A DNA stretch of 64,000 bases, taken from the NCBI RefSeq assembly GCF_001305965.1, contig NZ_JXQC01000003.1, forward strand, positions 2,938,861 to 3,002,860. Direction: 5' to 3'. Numbering within the stretch: the first letter of the stretch is position 1; each line of letters starts with the position of its first letter. This document shows positions 1 through 8,125 of the stretch, piece after piece. This stretch comes from Erythrobacter sp. SG61-1L. Its GTDB lineage: Bacteria > Pseudomonadota > Alphaproteobacteria > Sphingomonadales > Sphingomonadaceae. Below the pieces are notes generated by a model. The model searched no databases, was not told where the DNA came from, and saw nothing but the letters and a program-made list of their open reading frames with translations. Position numbers and translations under genes: made by a program.

Positions 1-111
1 TGGATCGTGCCGGAACAGATAGCCCGCCGCGAAGATCAGCACGACATAGGCCGCCATCATCATGGTGAGGCGGCGGAGGTAACGGCGAACGGCGGGTGAT
101 TTGCTGCGCAT
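1..111 (-). CDS. N-terminal fragment of an unidentified membrane protein
   Basis: An open frame starts at an ATG read from 111 down and runs off the left edge after 37 codons. It begins with a basic stretch (MRSKSPAVRRYLRR) followed by a hydrophobic run (MMMAAYVVLIFAAGYLF), which fits a positive-inside membrane helix. Too little is present to assign a family. The sequence just upstream is AT-richer than its surroundings and holds a possible promoter. Confidence 0.45.
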   Translation of the reverse strand, partial: MRSKSPAVRRYLRRLTMMMAAYVVLIFAAGYLFRHDP

Positions 112-140
112 GGTCAAGTTTCCTTGTAAATATGTAAAGG

Positions 141-181
141 AACATTGACCAAGGCGGGCGTGTTGTCAAGCGCCCTTGACA
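141..181 (-). promoter_or_regulatory. Possible promoter and inverted repeat upstream of the left-edge membrane protein
   Basis: On the minus strand a TTGACA (plus-strand 164-169) lies 17 bases from a weak AATGTT hexamer (141-146). The -35 sits in a perfect 7-base inverted repeat, TGTCAAG (164-170) and CTTGACA (175-181), separated by CGCC. This could be an operator or simply two opposed -35-like hexamers. The -10 match is poor, so the call is tentative. Confidence 0.3.
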
Positions 182-253
182 TGATGGGCGTGAGATTTCG
201 TGATGCGTGCCGATAGGCTGGCTGAGAGGGTGATGGCCCGCGCAGTGGTGGCT

Positions 254-2347
254 TCAGGCCACGCGCCGCCGTTCCTCATGCATGCGGGCGAAATAGGGCG
301 GCACTTCATGCGGCTCGATGGGGCGGCTGTAATGGAAACCCTGCATGTGGGTGCAGCCAGCGCGGCGAACGGGTTCCACCAGCTCCTCGTCGCTGATCCC
401 CTCGGCGACCACTTCGGCGCCGATCTTCAGCGCCATGGTTACGGCGGCATCGAACACAGCCTGAGACGTGGGATCCTTGCCCAGATCGGCGATCAGGCTG
501 CGATCCAGCTTGAGCCGATCGAACTTGAACGTCTTCATCAGACAAAGCGAGGAATAGCCGGTGCCGAAATCGTCGAGCGCGATGCGGAAGCCGGCATTGC
601 GCAGCAGGTTGAGCGTCATCAGCGCGCGGGTATTGCGTTCGATGGAAAGCGATTCCGTCACTTCCAGGATCACGCGCCGCGGCGTGATATTGTGCTTGCG
701 GCAACAGCGCATCAGGAAGCCGACGAACCCTTCCTGCTGCAATTGCAGCGAGGAGATGTTGAGGCTCATCGAAAGGCCCGGCCACCCCGCAAGGTCTGCC
801 AGCGAACGTTCGATGATCCAGCTTCCCAGGCGGACGATCTGGTTGGAGCGTTCGGCGGCTGGGATGAAGCGCGAAGGCGATATTTCGCCGAGTTGAGGAT
901 GGGTCCAGCGCACCAGCGCCTCCACCTCGTCCTCGCGTTCGACATTCGCGTGGATCGGCTGGTAGACCATGCGCAACTGGCCGCGTTCGAAAGCAGAGGC
1001 GAGGTCGCGTTCCAGCCCGCGATCTGCCTCGCGTTCGTTTTCGAGTGCCGCTGTGTAGGACGATGCACGGTTGCGGCCGTTGTTCTTGGAGGCATAGAGC
1101 GCCAGGTCCGCGCGGTTGAGCAGATTATGCACAGCCGCCTCGCCGGTTTGCCCTTCCGCCTCTGCCAGGCCGAGCGAAATGGAAATCGTGACCATGAAGC
1201 CGCCAAGGTCGAACGGCTCGCGCATGGCAGTGACGAGCCGGGCGCCAACGGCATAGGCCGAGGCAGTGTCGTAAAACGGCGCGCAGATCACGAACTCGTC
1301 GCCGCCCGAGCGGCCGACGATGGCGTGTTCGCCCAGCACAGCCTGCATCCGCTCGCCAGCCAGCCGCACCAGCAGATCGCCGCAGGCGTGGCCGTAATCG
1401 TCATTCACATGTTTGAAGTTATCGACGTCGGCGACCATCACCGCCAGTCCGGTTTCACCGTTGCGCGGCCCGGCATCCAGCCGGGCGCAGGCCAGTTCCA
1501 TGAAGGATCTGCGATTGGGCAGGCCGGTGGCGGGATCGGTATAGGCAAGGTTCTGCACTGCCAGCGCGTTGCGGCGGAAGGTTTCCAGCGGCCCGGCGAG
1601 GGCGGCCAGCTCCTTGAGCGCGAAGTGCCCGATTTCAACGTCGAGATCGCCGCTGGCAAGGCGGCGGATGATCAGGTTGATCCGCCGCAGGGCAGGCAGG
1701 ATATTGGCGATCAGATCGGCCAGGATCACCAGAGCGAGCACCATCATCAGAATGCCGATGACGCTGATCTGTGTATGCCAGCCATAGGTGGAGGCGCTGA
1801 TCTGGGAATATGCGCGGTCGCGTTCCTTATCGAGCTTCGCTTCGATCGCGCGGGCCAGTGTCTGCATCTGCGCTGTGCGCGCTTCGATGGAAACCAGCAG
1901 CGCCAGATCGCGGCCGCCCAGCGAGGCTTCAAGCCGGATGTCCTCCACCAGCTTGCCCAGATCGTCGAAGGCAGAAGTGTGCTGCGGCAATCTGAAGAGC
2001 TCGACGCCGTTGAGGCGCAGCGCCGTGATCTGCTGGTCGATGCGCACTGCCGTATCGGTCAGCACGGCTTCGGAATTATCGGGCCGGTTGGGCATGAGCG
2101 CAAAATGCGACTGCATGTGAAAATCGGCGACCGAGCGAATCAGTTCGCCTGCATGTTCTGAATTTTCGGAGGCGATGCGCATGGCTTCGCTCTCTTCGCG
2201 CAGGGTGATCGCGCGTTCGTCCGAAACGATCTGCAGAGCCGCGGCGGCAACCACGATCAGCATCAGCGCACCGGAAAGCCGCCGTTCGAGCGACCCGAAG
2301 ATCCAGCGGTATGCGCGCAAGGGGCCCATCCGCCACAAATGCCACAT
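254..2347 (-). CDS. Membrane-bound GGDEF-EAL protein (diguanylate cyclase / c-di-GMP phosphodiesterase)
   Basis: 697 residues. Two membrane helices (about 24-41 and 195-216) bracket a helical periplasmic region that has no recognisable sensor fold. A HAMP-like stretch leads into a GGDEF domain with an intact SGGDEF signature (347-352) and no evident RxxD inhibitory site just before it. The EAL domain keeps EALVRW (from 476), LNISS, EVTES, DDFGTGYSSL and LKLDRS, but the usual EGVE reads EGIS. The protein would make or degrade c-di-GMP; which activity dominates cannot be told from sequence. The start has a good ribosome binding site (AGGGGGA, 7 bases upstream). It is transcribed divergently from the thrS leader. 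Confidence 0.9.
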   Translation of the reverse strand: MWHLWRMGPLRAYRWIFGSLERRLSGALMLIVVAAAALQIVSDERAITLREESEAMRIASENSEHAGELIRSVADFHMQSHFALMPNRPDNSEAVLTDTAVRIDQQITALRLNGVELFRLPQHTSAFDDLGKLVEDIRLEASLGGRDLALLVSIEARTAQMQTLARAIEAKLDKERDRAYSQISASTYGWHTQISVIGILMMVLALVILADLIANILPALRRINLIIRRLASGDLDVEIGHFALKELAALAGPLETFRRNALAVQNLAYTDPATGLPNRRSFMELACARLDAGPRNGETGLAVMVADVDNFKHVNDDYGHACGDLLVRLAGERMQAVLGEHAIVGRSGGDEFVICAPFYDTASAYAVGARLVTAMREPFDLGGFMVTISISLGLAEAEGQTGEAAVHNLLNRADLALYASKNNGRNRASSYTAALENEREADRGLERDLASAFERGQLRMVYQPIHANVEREDEVEALVRWTHPQLGEISPSRFIPAAERSNQIVRLGSWIIERSLADLAGWPGLSMSLNISSLQLQQEGFVGFLMRCCRKHNITPRRVILEVTESLSIERNTRALMTLNLLRNAGFRIALDDFGTGYSSLCLMKTFKFDRLKLDRSLIADLGKDPTSQAVFDAAVTMALKIGAEVVAEGISDEELVEPVRRAGCTHMQGFHYSRPIEPHEVPPYFARMHEERRRVA

Positions 2348-2483
2348 CAGCTATTCCCCCTGCCCCGAGCGTTCCGGCTGAAAAATGGCCAAGCCATGCG
2401 ATTGAGAACTGAGCTTCGGCATAGGTGGAAAAGGTTGAGAAATTCTGCCTCGGGGCACTGCCTTGTGCCGGTTGGGCAACTTA

Positions 2484-2512
2484 GTGACTTTCTTGCGAAG
2501 TTTGCCTATATG
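2484..2512 (+). promoter_or_regulatory. Candidate promoter of the thrS attenuator transcript
   Basis: GTGACT (2484-2489) is separated by 17 bases from TATATG (2507-2512); each matches 4 of 6 consensus positions. Transcription would begin near 2519-2520, at or next to the ATG of the threonine-rich leader peptide. The leader may therefore be translated from a leaderless mRNA, which would explain why no ribosome binding site is seen before it. Inference only. Confidence 0.4.
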
Positions 2513-2519
2513 GGCGCCG

Positions 2520-2591
2520 ATGACGCAAAATTGTCTCACGCCGCTGACTACCACCACCACCCGGGTTTCCCGGGGGCGGGCGGTCGCCTAA
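2520..2591 (+). CDS. Threonine-rich leader peptide of thrS
   Basis: A 23-codon frame runs from ATG (2520) to TAA (2589-2591). Seven of the 23 residues are threonine, including five consecutive Thr codons (ACT ACC ACC ACC ACC, 2547-2561). It lies 134 bases upstream of the threonyl-tRNA synthetase gene. The Thr run ends where a 6-bp hairpin begins, and the stop codon lies just before a second, larger hairpin. This is the arrangement of a classical amino-acid attenuation leader: ribosome stalling at the Thr codons when charged tRNA-Thr is low would set which RNA hairpin forms. No close SD sequence is visible. Confidence 0.7.
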   Translation: MTQNCLTPLTTTTTRVSRGRAVA

Positions 2592-2627
2592 CGAAGCGTG
2601 CCGCCGCCCGGGTTCGGGCGGTGCGGC
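2560..2627 (+). promoter_or_regulatory. thrS attenuator with mutually exclusive RNA hairpins
   Basis: Three structures can be drawn. Hairpin 1: CCCGGG (2560-2565) with CCCGGG (2569-2574). Antiterminator: CGGGCGG (2577-2583) with CCGCCCG (2604-2610). Terminator-like stem: 2600-2610 with 2615-2627, 11 pairs with a two-base bulge and a GGTT loop. The antiterminator and terminator share 2604-2610, so only one can form. A ribosome paused on the Thr codons would cover hairpin 1 and free 2577-2583; one reaching the stop codon would cover 2577-2583 and let the terminator form. The weak point is the tail after the stem (GTCTCCCTCCC), which has no clear U-tract. Confidence 0.6.
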
Positions 2628-2725
2628 GTCTCCCTCCCGAACCTTGCCGATCCGAATGACGCCGGGCCTTTGCGCGCACGGCCAATTCTGCCATGGCGCC
2701 CCCACTGGAATGAAAGACGGGTTCG

Positions 2726-4720
2726 ATGAGCGAGATGTTGAAGATCAGCCTGCCTGACGGTTCGGTTCGCGAAATGCCGGTCGGGTCCACCCCGGCGGAT
2801 GTTGCCGCGGCCATCGGGCCGGGCCTTGCCAAGGCAGCGCTGGCCGCGCGCGTGGATGGCGAACTGGTCGATATTACCCGGCCCTTCACGGGCGATGCGC
2901 AGCTCGCGCTGGTCACGTCGCGCGACGAGGCAGAGGCGCTTGAACTGGCCCGCCACGATTTCGCGCATATTCTGGCCGAAGCGGTGCAGAGCCTGTTTCC
3001 CGGCACGCAGATCACGTTCGGCCCGTCGACCGACGATGGTTTTTATTATGATTTCGCCCCGAAAGACCGGCCCTTCACGGATGAGGATCTTCCGGCGATC
3101 GAGGCAGAGATGCGCAAGATCATCGCGGCGGACAAGCCGCTGCGCCGCGAAGTGTGGAGCCGCGAACAACTGATCAGCCGCTGGAAGCAGCAGGGCGAAA
3201 GCTTCAAGGCCGAATGGGCCGCCGAACTGCCCGAGAACGAGGAACTTTCGGTCTACTGGTCGGGCGATGACTGGCTGGACATGTGCCGCGGGCCGCACCT
3301 TGCCTCCACCGGCAAGCTGGACCCGGCGGCCTTCAAGCTGACCCGCGTTTCGGGCGCCTATTGGCGCGGCGACCAGAAGAACGCGATGCTCAGCCGCATC
3401 TACGGCACCGGCTGGCTGAACAAGAAGCAGCTCGACGCGCATCTGACGCGGCTGGAAGAAGCCGCCAAGCGCGACCATCGCAAGCTGGGCCAGGAAATGG
3501 ACCTGTTCCACCTCCAGGCCGAAGCCCATGGTTCGGTGTTCTGGCACCCCAAGGGCTATCTCATCTGGCGCGAGCTGGAAGCCTATATGCGCCGCGCGAT
3601 CGACGATTCCGGCTATCGCGAAGTCAAGACGCCGCAGGTGATGGACGCCCGCCAGTGGGAACAGTCCGGCCACTGGGGCAAATATCGCGAGAACATGTTC
3701 GTCATCCCCGACGAAGTTCCCAACGTGGATGACGAAGGGCCGATCATCTCGGGCGATGCGGACTGGATGGCGCTGAAGCCGATGAACTGCCCGGCCCACG
3801 TGCTGATCTTCAAGCAGGGCATCAAAAGCTATCGCGACCTGCCGCTGCGCATTTACGAAAATGGCTGCTGCCACCGCAACGAACCGCATGGCGCGCTGCA
3901 CGGGCTGATGCGCGTGCGCCAGTTCACGCAGGACGATGCGCATATCTTCTGCCGTGAAGACCAGATCGTCCACGAAGTGCAGAAGTTCTGCCAGCTGGCG
4001 GACCGGGTCTACAAGCACTTCGGCTTCACCTATTCGATCAAGCTCGCCCTGCGTCCGGAACAGCGTTTCGGCACGGACGAGATGTGGGATCAGGCGGAAA
4101 ACGAACTGCGCAACGCGGTCGCCGCTGCAGGCCTGAACACCGAGGAATATGGATGGGAAGAACTGCCGGGCGAAGGCGCCTTCTATGCGCCCAAGCTGGA
4201 ATGGCACCTGACCGACGCCATCGGCCGCACCTGGCAGGTGGGCACGATCCAGTCGGACCGCGTGCTGCCCGAACGTCTCGATGCCAGCTACATTGCCGAG
4301 GATGGCGAACGCCATCGTCCGGTGATGCTGCACCGCGCGATCTTCGGTTCCTATGAACGCTTTATCGGCATCCTGATCGAGCATTTCGCCGGTCGCATGC
4401 CCCTGTGGCTGGCCCCGGTGCAGGCCGTGGTGGCCACCATCGTTTCCGATGCGGACGATTATGCCCGCGATGTGGAAGCGAAGCTGAAGGCCGCGGGCAT
4501 TCGCGTGGAAACCGATCTTCGTAACGAGAAGATCAACTACAAGGTGCGCGAACATTCCGTGGCCAAGGTTCCGCACCTGCTGGTGGTGGGTAAGCGCGAA
4601 GCCGATGAAGGCACTGTTGCCATGCGTACGCTGGGTGAACAGCAGCAGGAATTCCTCTCGCTCGACGATGCGATTGCCCGGCTGGTGGCAGGCGCCAAGG
4701 CGCCTGACCTGCGCAACTGA
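2726..4720 (+). CDS. thrS: Threonyl-tRNA synthetase
   Basis: 664 residues, close to the usual 640-660. Order of parts: TGS domain (about 1-65), SAD editing domain with the [11 protein letters not shown] region (from about 75), class II catalytic core with [13 protein letters not shown] (zinc ligand Cys), the motif 2 region ending in [17 protein letters not shown] and motif 3 near [13 protein letters not shown], then the anticodon-binding domain (from about 560). It charges tRNA-Thr in the cytoplasm. The infC-rpmI-rplT genes that often follow thrS are absent. Expression is probably controlled by the upstream Thr-rich attenuator. The ribosome binding site is weak (GACGG). Confidence 0.98.
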   Translation: MSEMLKISLPDGSVREMPVGSTPADVAAAIGPGLAKAALAARVDGELVDITRPFTGDAQLALVTSRDEAEALELARHDFAHILAEAVQSLFPGTQITFGPSTDDGFYYDFAPKDRPFTDEDLPAIEAEMRKIIAADKPLRREVWSREQLISRWKQQGESFKAEWAAELPENEELSVYWSGDDWLDMCRGPHLASTGKLDPAAFKLTRVSGAYWRGDQKNAMLSRIYGTGWLNKKQLDAHLTRLEEAAKRDHRKLGQEMDLFHLQAEAHGSVFWHPKGYLIWRELEAYMRRAIDDSGYREVKTPQVMDARQWEQSGHWGKYRENMFVIPDEVPNVDDEGPIISGDADWMALKPMNCPAHVLIFKQGIKSYRDLPLRIYENGCCHRNEPHGALHGLMRVRQFTQDDAHIFCREDQIVHEVQKFCQLADRVYKHFGFTYSIKLALRPEQRFGTDEMWDQAENELRNAVAAAGLNTEEYGWEELPGEGAFYAPKLEWHLTDAIGRTWQVGTIQSDRVLPERLDASYIAEDGERHRPVMLHRAIFGSYERFIGILIEHFAGRMPLWLAPVQAVVATIVSDADDYARDVEAKLKAAGIRVETDLRNEKINYKVREHSVAKVPHLLVVGKREADEGTVAMRTLGEQQQEFLSLDDAIARLVAGAKAPDLRN

Positions 4721-4729
4721 TCGCGAAAT

Positions 4730-4752
4730 CCCCGCCGGGCCGACCGGCGGGG
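4730..4752 (+). terminator. GC-rich hairpin after thrS
   Basis: A perfect 9-bp stem, CCCCGCCGG (4730-4738) with CCGGCGGGG (4744-4752), closes a GCCGA loop ten bases after the thrS stop. No U-tract follows, so it may act as an mRNA 3'-end stabiliser or a weak intrinsic terminator. Confidence 0.5.
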
Positions 4753-4864
4753 CCAACCTCCCCCCTGTGAACTCCCCCCGGTGAAAACGGGCGCTTGCGG
4801 CCCGCGTGGTTCCGCCTATTGTGCGCTCGCATAAGGGCGAAACGCCCCGGGATCGGGAGGATGG

Positions 4865-6961
4865 ATGTTCAAGCGCGCATTGGCGGCAGCGGCACTGGCC
4901 CTGCTTGCGGCCTGCAGCCAGCAGGCAGATAACGGAGCAATCGACGAGCAGCGGCTGCTTGCCGCTGAGGACGATCCCGATAACTGGCTGTCCTATGGCC
5001 GCACCTATGCCGAACAGCGCTTCTCCCCGCTCGAAGATGTGAACGACGGTAATGTGGGCAAGCTGGGGCTGGCCTTTGCCGTGCAGCTGGACACCAACCG
5101 CGGGCAGGAAGCCACGCCCATCGTGGTGGATGGCATCATGTATTTCTCCACCGCATGGTCAAAGGTGATGGCCGTCAAGGCCGATACGGGCGAAGTGCTG
5201 TGGCAGTACGATCCGAAGAATATCGGCGCCAAGGGCGTCCATGCCTGCTGCGACGTGGTCAATCGCGGTGTCGCGGTGTGGGAAGGCAAGGTCTTCGTCG
5301 GCACGATCGACGGCCGGCTGATTGCGCTGGATGCGGCCAGCGGGAAGGAATTGTGGTCCACCGTCACGGTTGACCAGAAGAAGCCCTATACGATCACCAT
5401 GGCCCCGCGGGTGGTGCGCGGGAAGGTCATCATCGGCAATTCGGGCGCCGAACTGGGCGTGCGCGGCTATGTCAGCGCCTATGATGCCAATTCGGGCAAG
5501 CTGGTCTGGCGGTTCTACACCGTGCCCGGCAATCCGGCCGACGGGCCGGACGGGGCCGCTTCGGATGAAGCCTTTGCCAAATTCGCAGGCAAGACCTGGA
5601 ACGGCAATTGGTGGGAAATGGGCGGCGGCGGCACCGTGTGGGATTCGGTGGTCTACGATGCCGATTTCAACCAGCTGATCGTGGGCGTGGGCAATGGTTC
5701 ACCCTGGAACCACCGCGCGCGCTCGGCAGGCAAGGGGGACAATCTGTTCCTCTCCTCGATCCTCGCGCTCGATCCGGATACGGGCAAGTACAAGTGGCAC
5801 TATCAGGTGAACCCGGGCGAGACCTGGGACTTCACGGCCACGCAGCAGATCACGCTGGCGGATCTGACCATCGACGGGAAGCCGCGCAAGGTGCTGATGC
5901 AGGCGCCGAAGAACGGGTTCTTCTATGTGATCGACCGCAGCAACGGGAAGCTGATCAGCGCGGAGAACTTCGTTCCCCAGAACTGGGCCGAGAAGATCGA
6001 CCTCGTCACTGGCCGCCCGGTTGAAAAGCCCGAGGCGCGTTTCGCCAACAAGCCTTACATGATCTATCCGTCCGGCCTCGGCGCCCATGCCTGGATGCCG
6101 ATGAGTTATTCGCCCAAGACCGGGCTGGTCTACATCCCGGCGATGCACGCGCCCATCGTGATGTCGGACAATGTGAATTACGAACGCCACCCCGGACGCT
6201 GGAACACCGGCGTCAATATGGGCGGCCCGCCGCCCAAGGGCCAGGAGCACGAGGCCGCCTTCATGGGCTGGCTGGTTGCGTGGGATCCAGTGAAGCAGAA
6301 GGCCGCATGGAAGGTCGAGCGGCCATGGCCGTGGAATGGCGGCACGCTGGCGACCGGCGGCAATCTGGTTTTCCAGGGCGATGCCCATGGCCAGTTCCAC
6401 GCCTATGACGCGCGAAACGGCAAGGAATTGTGGACCTTCAATGCCGGGCAGGGCGTGATGGCCGGGCCGATCACTTACCGGGTGAATGGCGTGCAATATG
6501 TCGCGGTGCTGGCCGGTTACGGCGGCTCCATGGGCATGGCGCGTCCGGCGGACTGGATGGAAACCCCGCCCCCGCCGGGCCAGTTGCTGGTGTTCAAGGT
6601 TGGCGGCACGGCCAAGCTGCCGGAACGTCCGCCCTATACGCCCCCGCCCTTCGCGGTGAGCGACGAGAAGTTCACGCCTGCCCAGCTGGAAGAAGGCCAG
6701 AAATGGTATCTGACCTATTGCAGCATCTGCCATGCCGGGCCGACCAATCCGGACCTGTTCCGATCGCAATATGCGCTGAGCGCGGATGCGTGGCGTTCCG
6801 TGGTGATCGACGGTGCCTTGCAGGACAACGGCATGGCCAGCTTCTCCGAACAGCTGACGAAGAATCAGGCCGAATCGATCCGCGCCTATATGCTCAAGCT
6901 GGGCAAGGAAGGTGCGGCGGCGGAGGCAGCACGCGCAGGCAAGGGGAAAGCCGGGCCTTAG
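4865..6961 (+). CDS. PQQ-dependent quinohemoprotein dehydrogenase, predicted lipoprotein
   Basis: 698 residues. An eight-bladed PQQ propeller is followed by a C-terminal cytochrome c domain with CSICH (Cys619, Cys622, His623). The adjacent cysteines Cys128-Cys129 (GVHACCDV) match the disulphide ring under PQQ in alcohol dehydrogenases, and Asp322 in ETWDFT is in the place of the catalytic Asp. Such enzymes oxidise alcohols in the periplasm and pass electrons from PQQ through heme. The N-terminus (LALLAAC, Cys17) is a lipobox rather than a plain Sec signal, so membrane anchoring is predicted. The RBS GGGAGG supports the start. No PQQ biosynthesis genes are nearby; the substrate is unknown. Confidence 0.92.
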   Translation: MFKRALAAAALALLAACSQQADNGAIDEQRLLAAEDDPDNWLSYGRTYAEQRFSPLEDVNDGNVGKLGLAFAVQLDTNRGQEATPIVVDGIMYFSTAWSKVMAVKADTGEVLWQYDPKNIGAKGVHACCDVVNRGVAVWEGKVFVGTIDGRLIALDAASGKELWSTVTVDQKKPYTITMAPRVVRGKVIIGNSGAELGVRGYVSAYDANSGKLVWRFYTVPGNPADGPDGAASDEAFAKFAGKTWNGNWWEMGGGGTVWDSVVYDADFNQLIVGVGNGSPWNHRARSAGKGDNLFLSSILALDPDTGKYKWHYQVNPGETWDFTATQQITLADLTIDGKPRKVLMQAPKNGFFYVIDRSNGKLISAENFVPQNWAEKIDLVTGRPVEKPEARFANKPYMIYPSGLGAHAWMPMSYSPKTGLVYIPAMHAPIVMSDNVNYERHPGRWNTGVNMGGPPPKGQEHEAAFMGWLVAWDPVKQKAAWKVERPWPWNGGTLATGGNLVFQGDAHGQFHAYDARNGKELWTFNAGQGVMAGPITYRVNGVQYVAVLAGYGGSMGMARPADWMETPPPPGQLLVFKVGGTAKLPERPPYTPPPFAVSDEKFTPAQLEEGQKWYLTYCSICHAGPTNPDLFRSQYALSADAWRSVVIDGALQDNGMASFSEQLTKNQAESIRAYMLKLGKEGAAAEAARAGKGKAGP

Positions 6962-7086
6962 AACAGCGCGGGAAGCGCAGGCCCTGCGGCAATCAGGGCC
7001 AAAGCGCAGCCCCAGACCACGACGCGGCGGAGGACTTCCACCGGATCGGGTGCCATGTCGTAAGCGAGGGCGAGCGCGCGTGCCAT
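6958..7086 (-). CDS. Possible 42-residue hydrophobic protein
   Basis: An ATG at 7086 opens a 42-codon frame that stops at 6958-6960, overlapping the convergent dehydrogenase stop codon. It encodes a short basic/amphipathic start and one hydrophobic segment (VVVWGCALALIAAGPALPALF). GCGAGAAAG sits at a plausible ribosome-binding distance. It lies 35 bases downstream of the agmatine deiminase gene on the same strand. No family recognised; it may not be a gene. Confidence 0.35.
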   Translation of the reverse strand: MARALALAYDMAPDPVEVLRRVVVWGCALALIAAGPALPALF

Positions 7087-7121
7087 GCACGCTTTCTCGC
7101 CCCGAATGCCCTAATGAAGCG

Positions 7122-8117
7122 TTAAGCCTCGTTTCCGGCGCTGGCGCTGGGCATTTGCTGGCTGGCGCAGTGGAAGCTGCCGCCGCCCGCCAGCACACCG
7201 TCGGCGGGAAGGCCGATGGTCTCGCGATCCGGGAAACAGGCCGCCACAGCCGCCACGCCTTCGGCATCCATTGCCGTGCCGTAAGTGGGCACCACCACCA
7301 GCTTGGAAGTGATGGCGAAGTTCATGTAGCTGGCCGGTTCGGCATCTTCATCGCCGACCAGGCCGGGCGAGGGAATGTCGCGTACTTCCAGTCCGAAGGC
7401 CTTCGCCCGTGCCCGCGCATCGTCATAGACTGCGGCATTGGGATCGCTTGCCCCGCTGGCCACCGGCAGGGCCAGCACGCCCGGGGCCACGAAGCGGGCC
7501 AGATTGTCGACATGGCCGTCCGTATGGTCGTTCAGCAGCCCGTCGCCCAGCCACAGCACCCGGCCAAAGCCAAGGTCGCGAGCCAGCCGCATTTCGATGT
7601 CCGCGCGGGATAGCTGCGGGTTGCGATTGGGGTTGAGCAGCACCTGCTCGGTCGTCACGACAAGGCCGGTCCCGTCATTGTCGATCGCGCCGCCTTCCAG
7701 AATCCAGTCGCAACTTTCCACGGCCAGCCCGGCATCGCGCGCGATTTCGGCGCCGATTTCCTGATCGCCCTCCATCAGATATTTGCCGCCCCAGCCGTTG
7801 AAGCCGAAACGCCGGGCAATGCGGTTGCCGCTTTCGTCCATCACCACCAGCGGGCCGGTATCGCGCAGCCACACATCGCCATAGACGCGCCGCTCCACCG
7901 TGACGGCGCTGCTCACCAGAGAGCGGGCGCGGGCCTCGTTTTCCTCATTGCGCACCAGCAAGCGCGCCTGCTGCCCGCTTTCAGCCACGGCGCTGGCGAA
8001 GGCCGCGATCTGTTCCTGCGCGCGCGGCAGCGAATCCGGCCATTCCACCGGATCGTGGGGAAAGCCGATCCACAGCCAGTCCTGCGGGGCGAATTCTGAA
8101 GGCATTCGAAAGGTCAT
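7122..8117 (-). CDS. aguA: Agmatine deiminase family protein
   Basis: 331 residues from the ATG at 8117; the open frame extends further upstream but only over the neighbouring peptidase gene. Family signatures are present: EGGAIDNDGTG, the histidine in DGHVDNLARF, and GGGSFHCASQQ near the C-terminus with the predicted nucleophile Cys317. Agmatine deiminase turns agmatine into N-carbamoylputrescine, a step of polyamine synthesis from arginine. The start lies eight bases after the M28 peptidase stop with GAGACA as the RBS, so the two are probably co-transcribed. No N-carbamoylputrescine amidase is visible nearby, and related peptidyl-arginine deiminases share the fold. Confidence 0.88.
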   Translation of the reverse strand: MTFRMPSEFAPQDWLWIGFPHDPVEWPDSLPRAQEQIAAFASAVAESGQQARLLVRNEENEARARSLVSSAVTVERRVYGDVWLRDTGPLVVMDESGNRIARRFGFNGWGGKYLMEGDQEIGAEIARDAGLAVESCDWILEGGAIDNDGTGLVVTTEQVLLNPNRNPQLSRADIEMRLARDLGFGRVLWLGDGLLNDHTDGHVDNLARFVAPGVLALPVASGASDPNAAVYDDARARAKAFGLEVRDIPSPGLVGDEDAEPASYMNFAITSKLVVVPTYGTAMDAEGVAAVAACFPDRETIGLPADGVLAGGGSFHCASQQMPSASAGNEA

Positions 8118-8125
8118 TATCTGTC

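Noticed and set aside
2510-2659. Alternative leader frame with consecutive His codons from the ATG at 2510
   Set aside because: The downstream gene is a threonyl-tRNA synthetase, and only the Thr frame ends at a stop placed correctly between the hairpins. The His frame runs through the terminator stem.
2588-4756. Open frame of about 720 codons antisense to thrS
   Set aside because: Same GC-bias effect; thrS on the other strand is certain.
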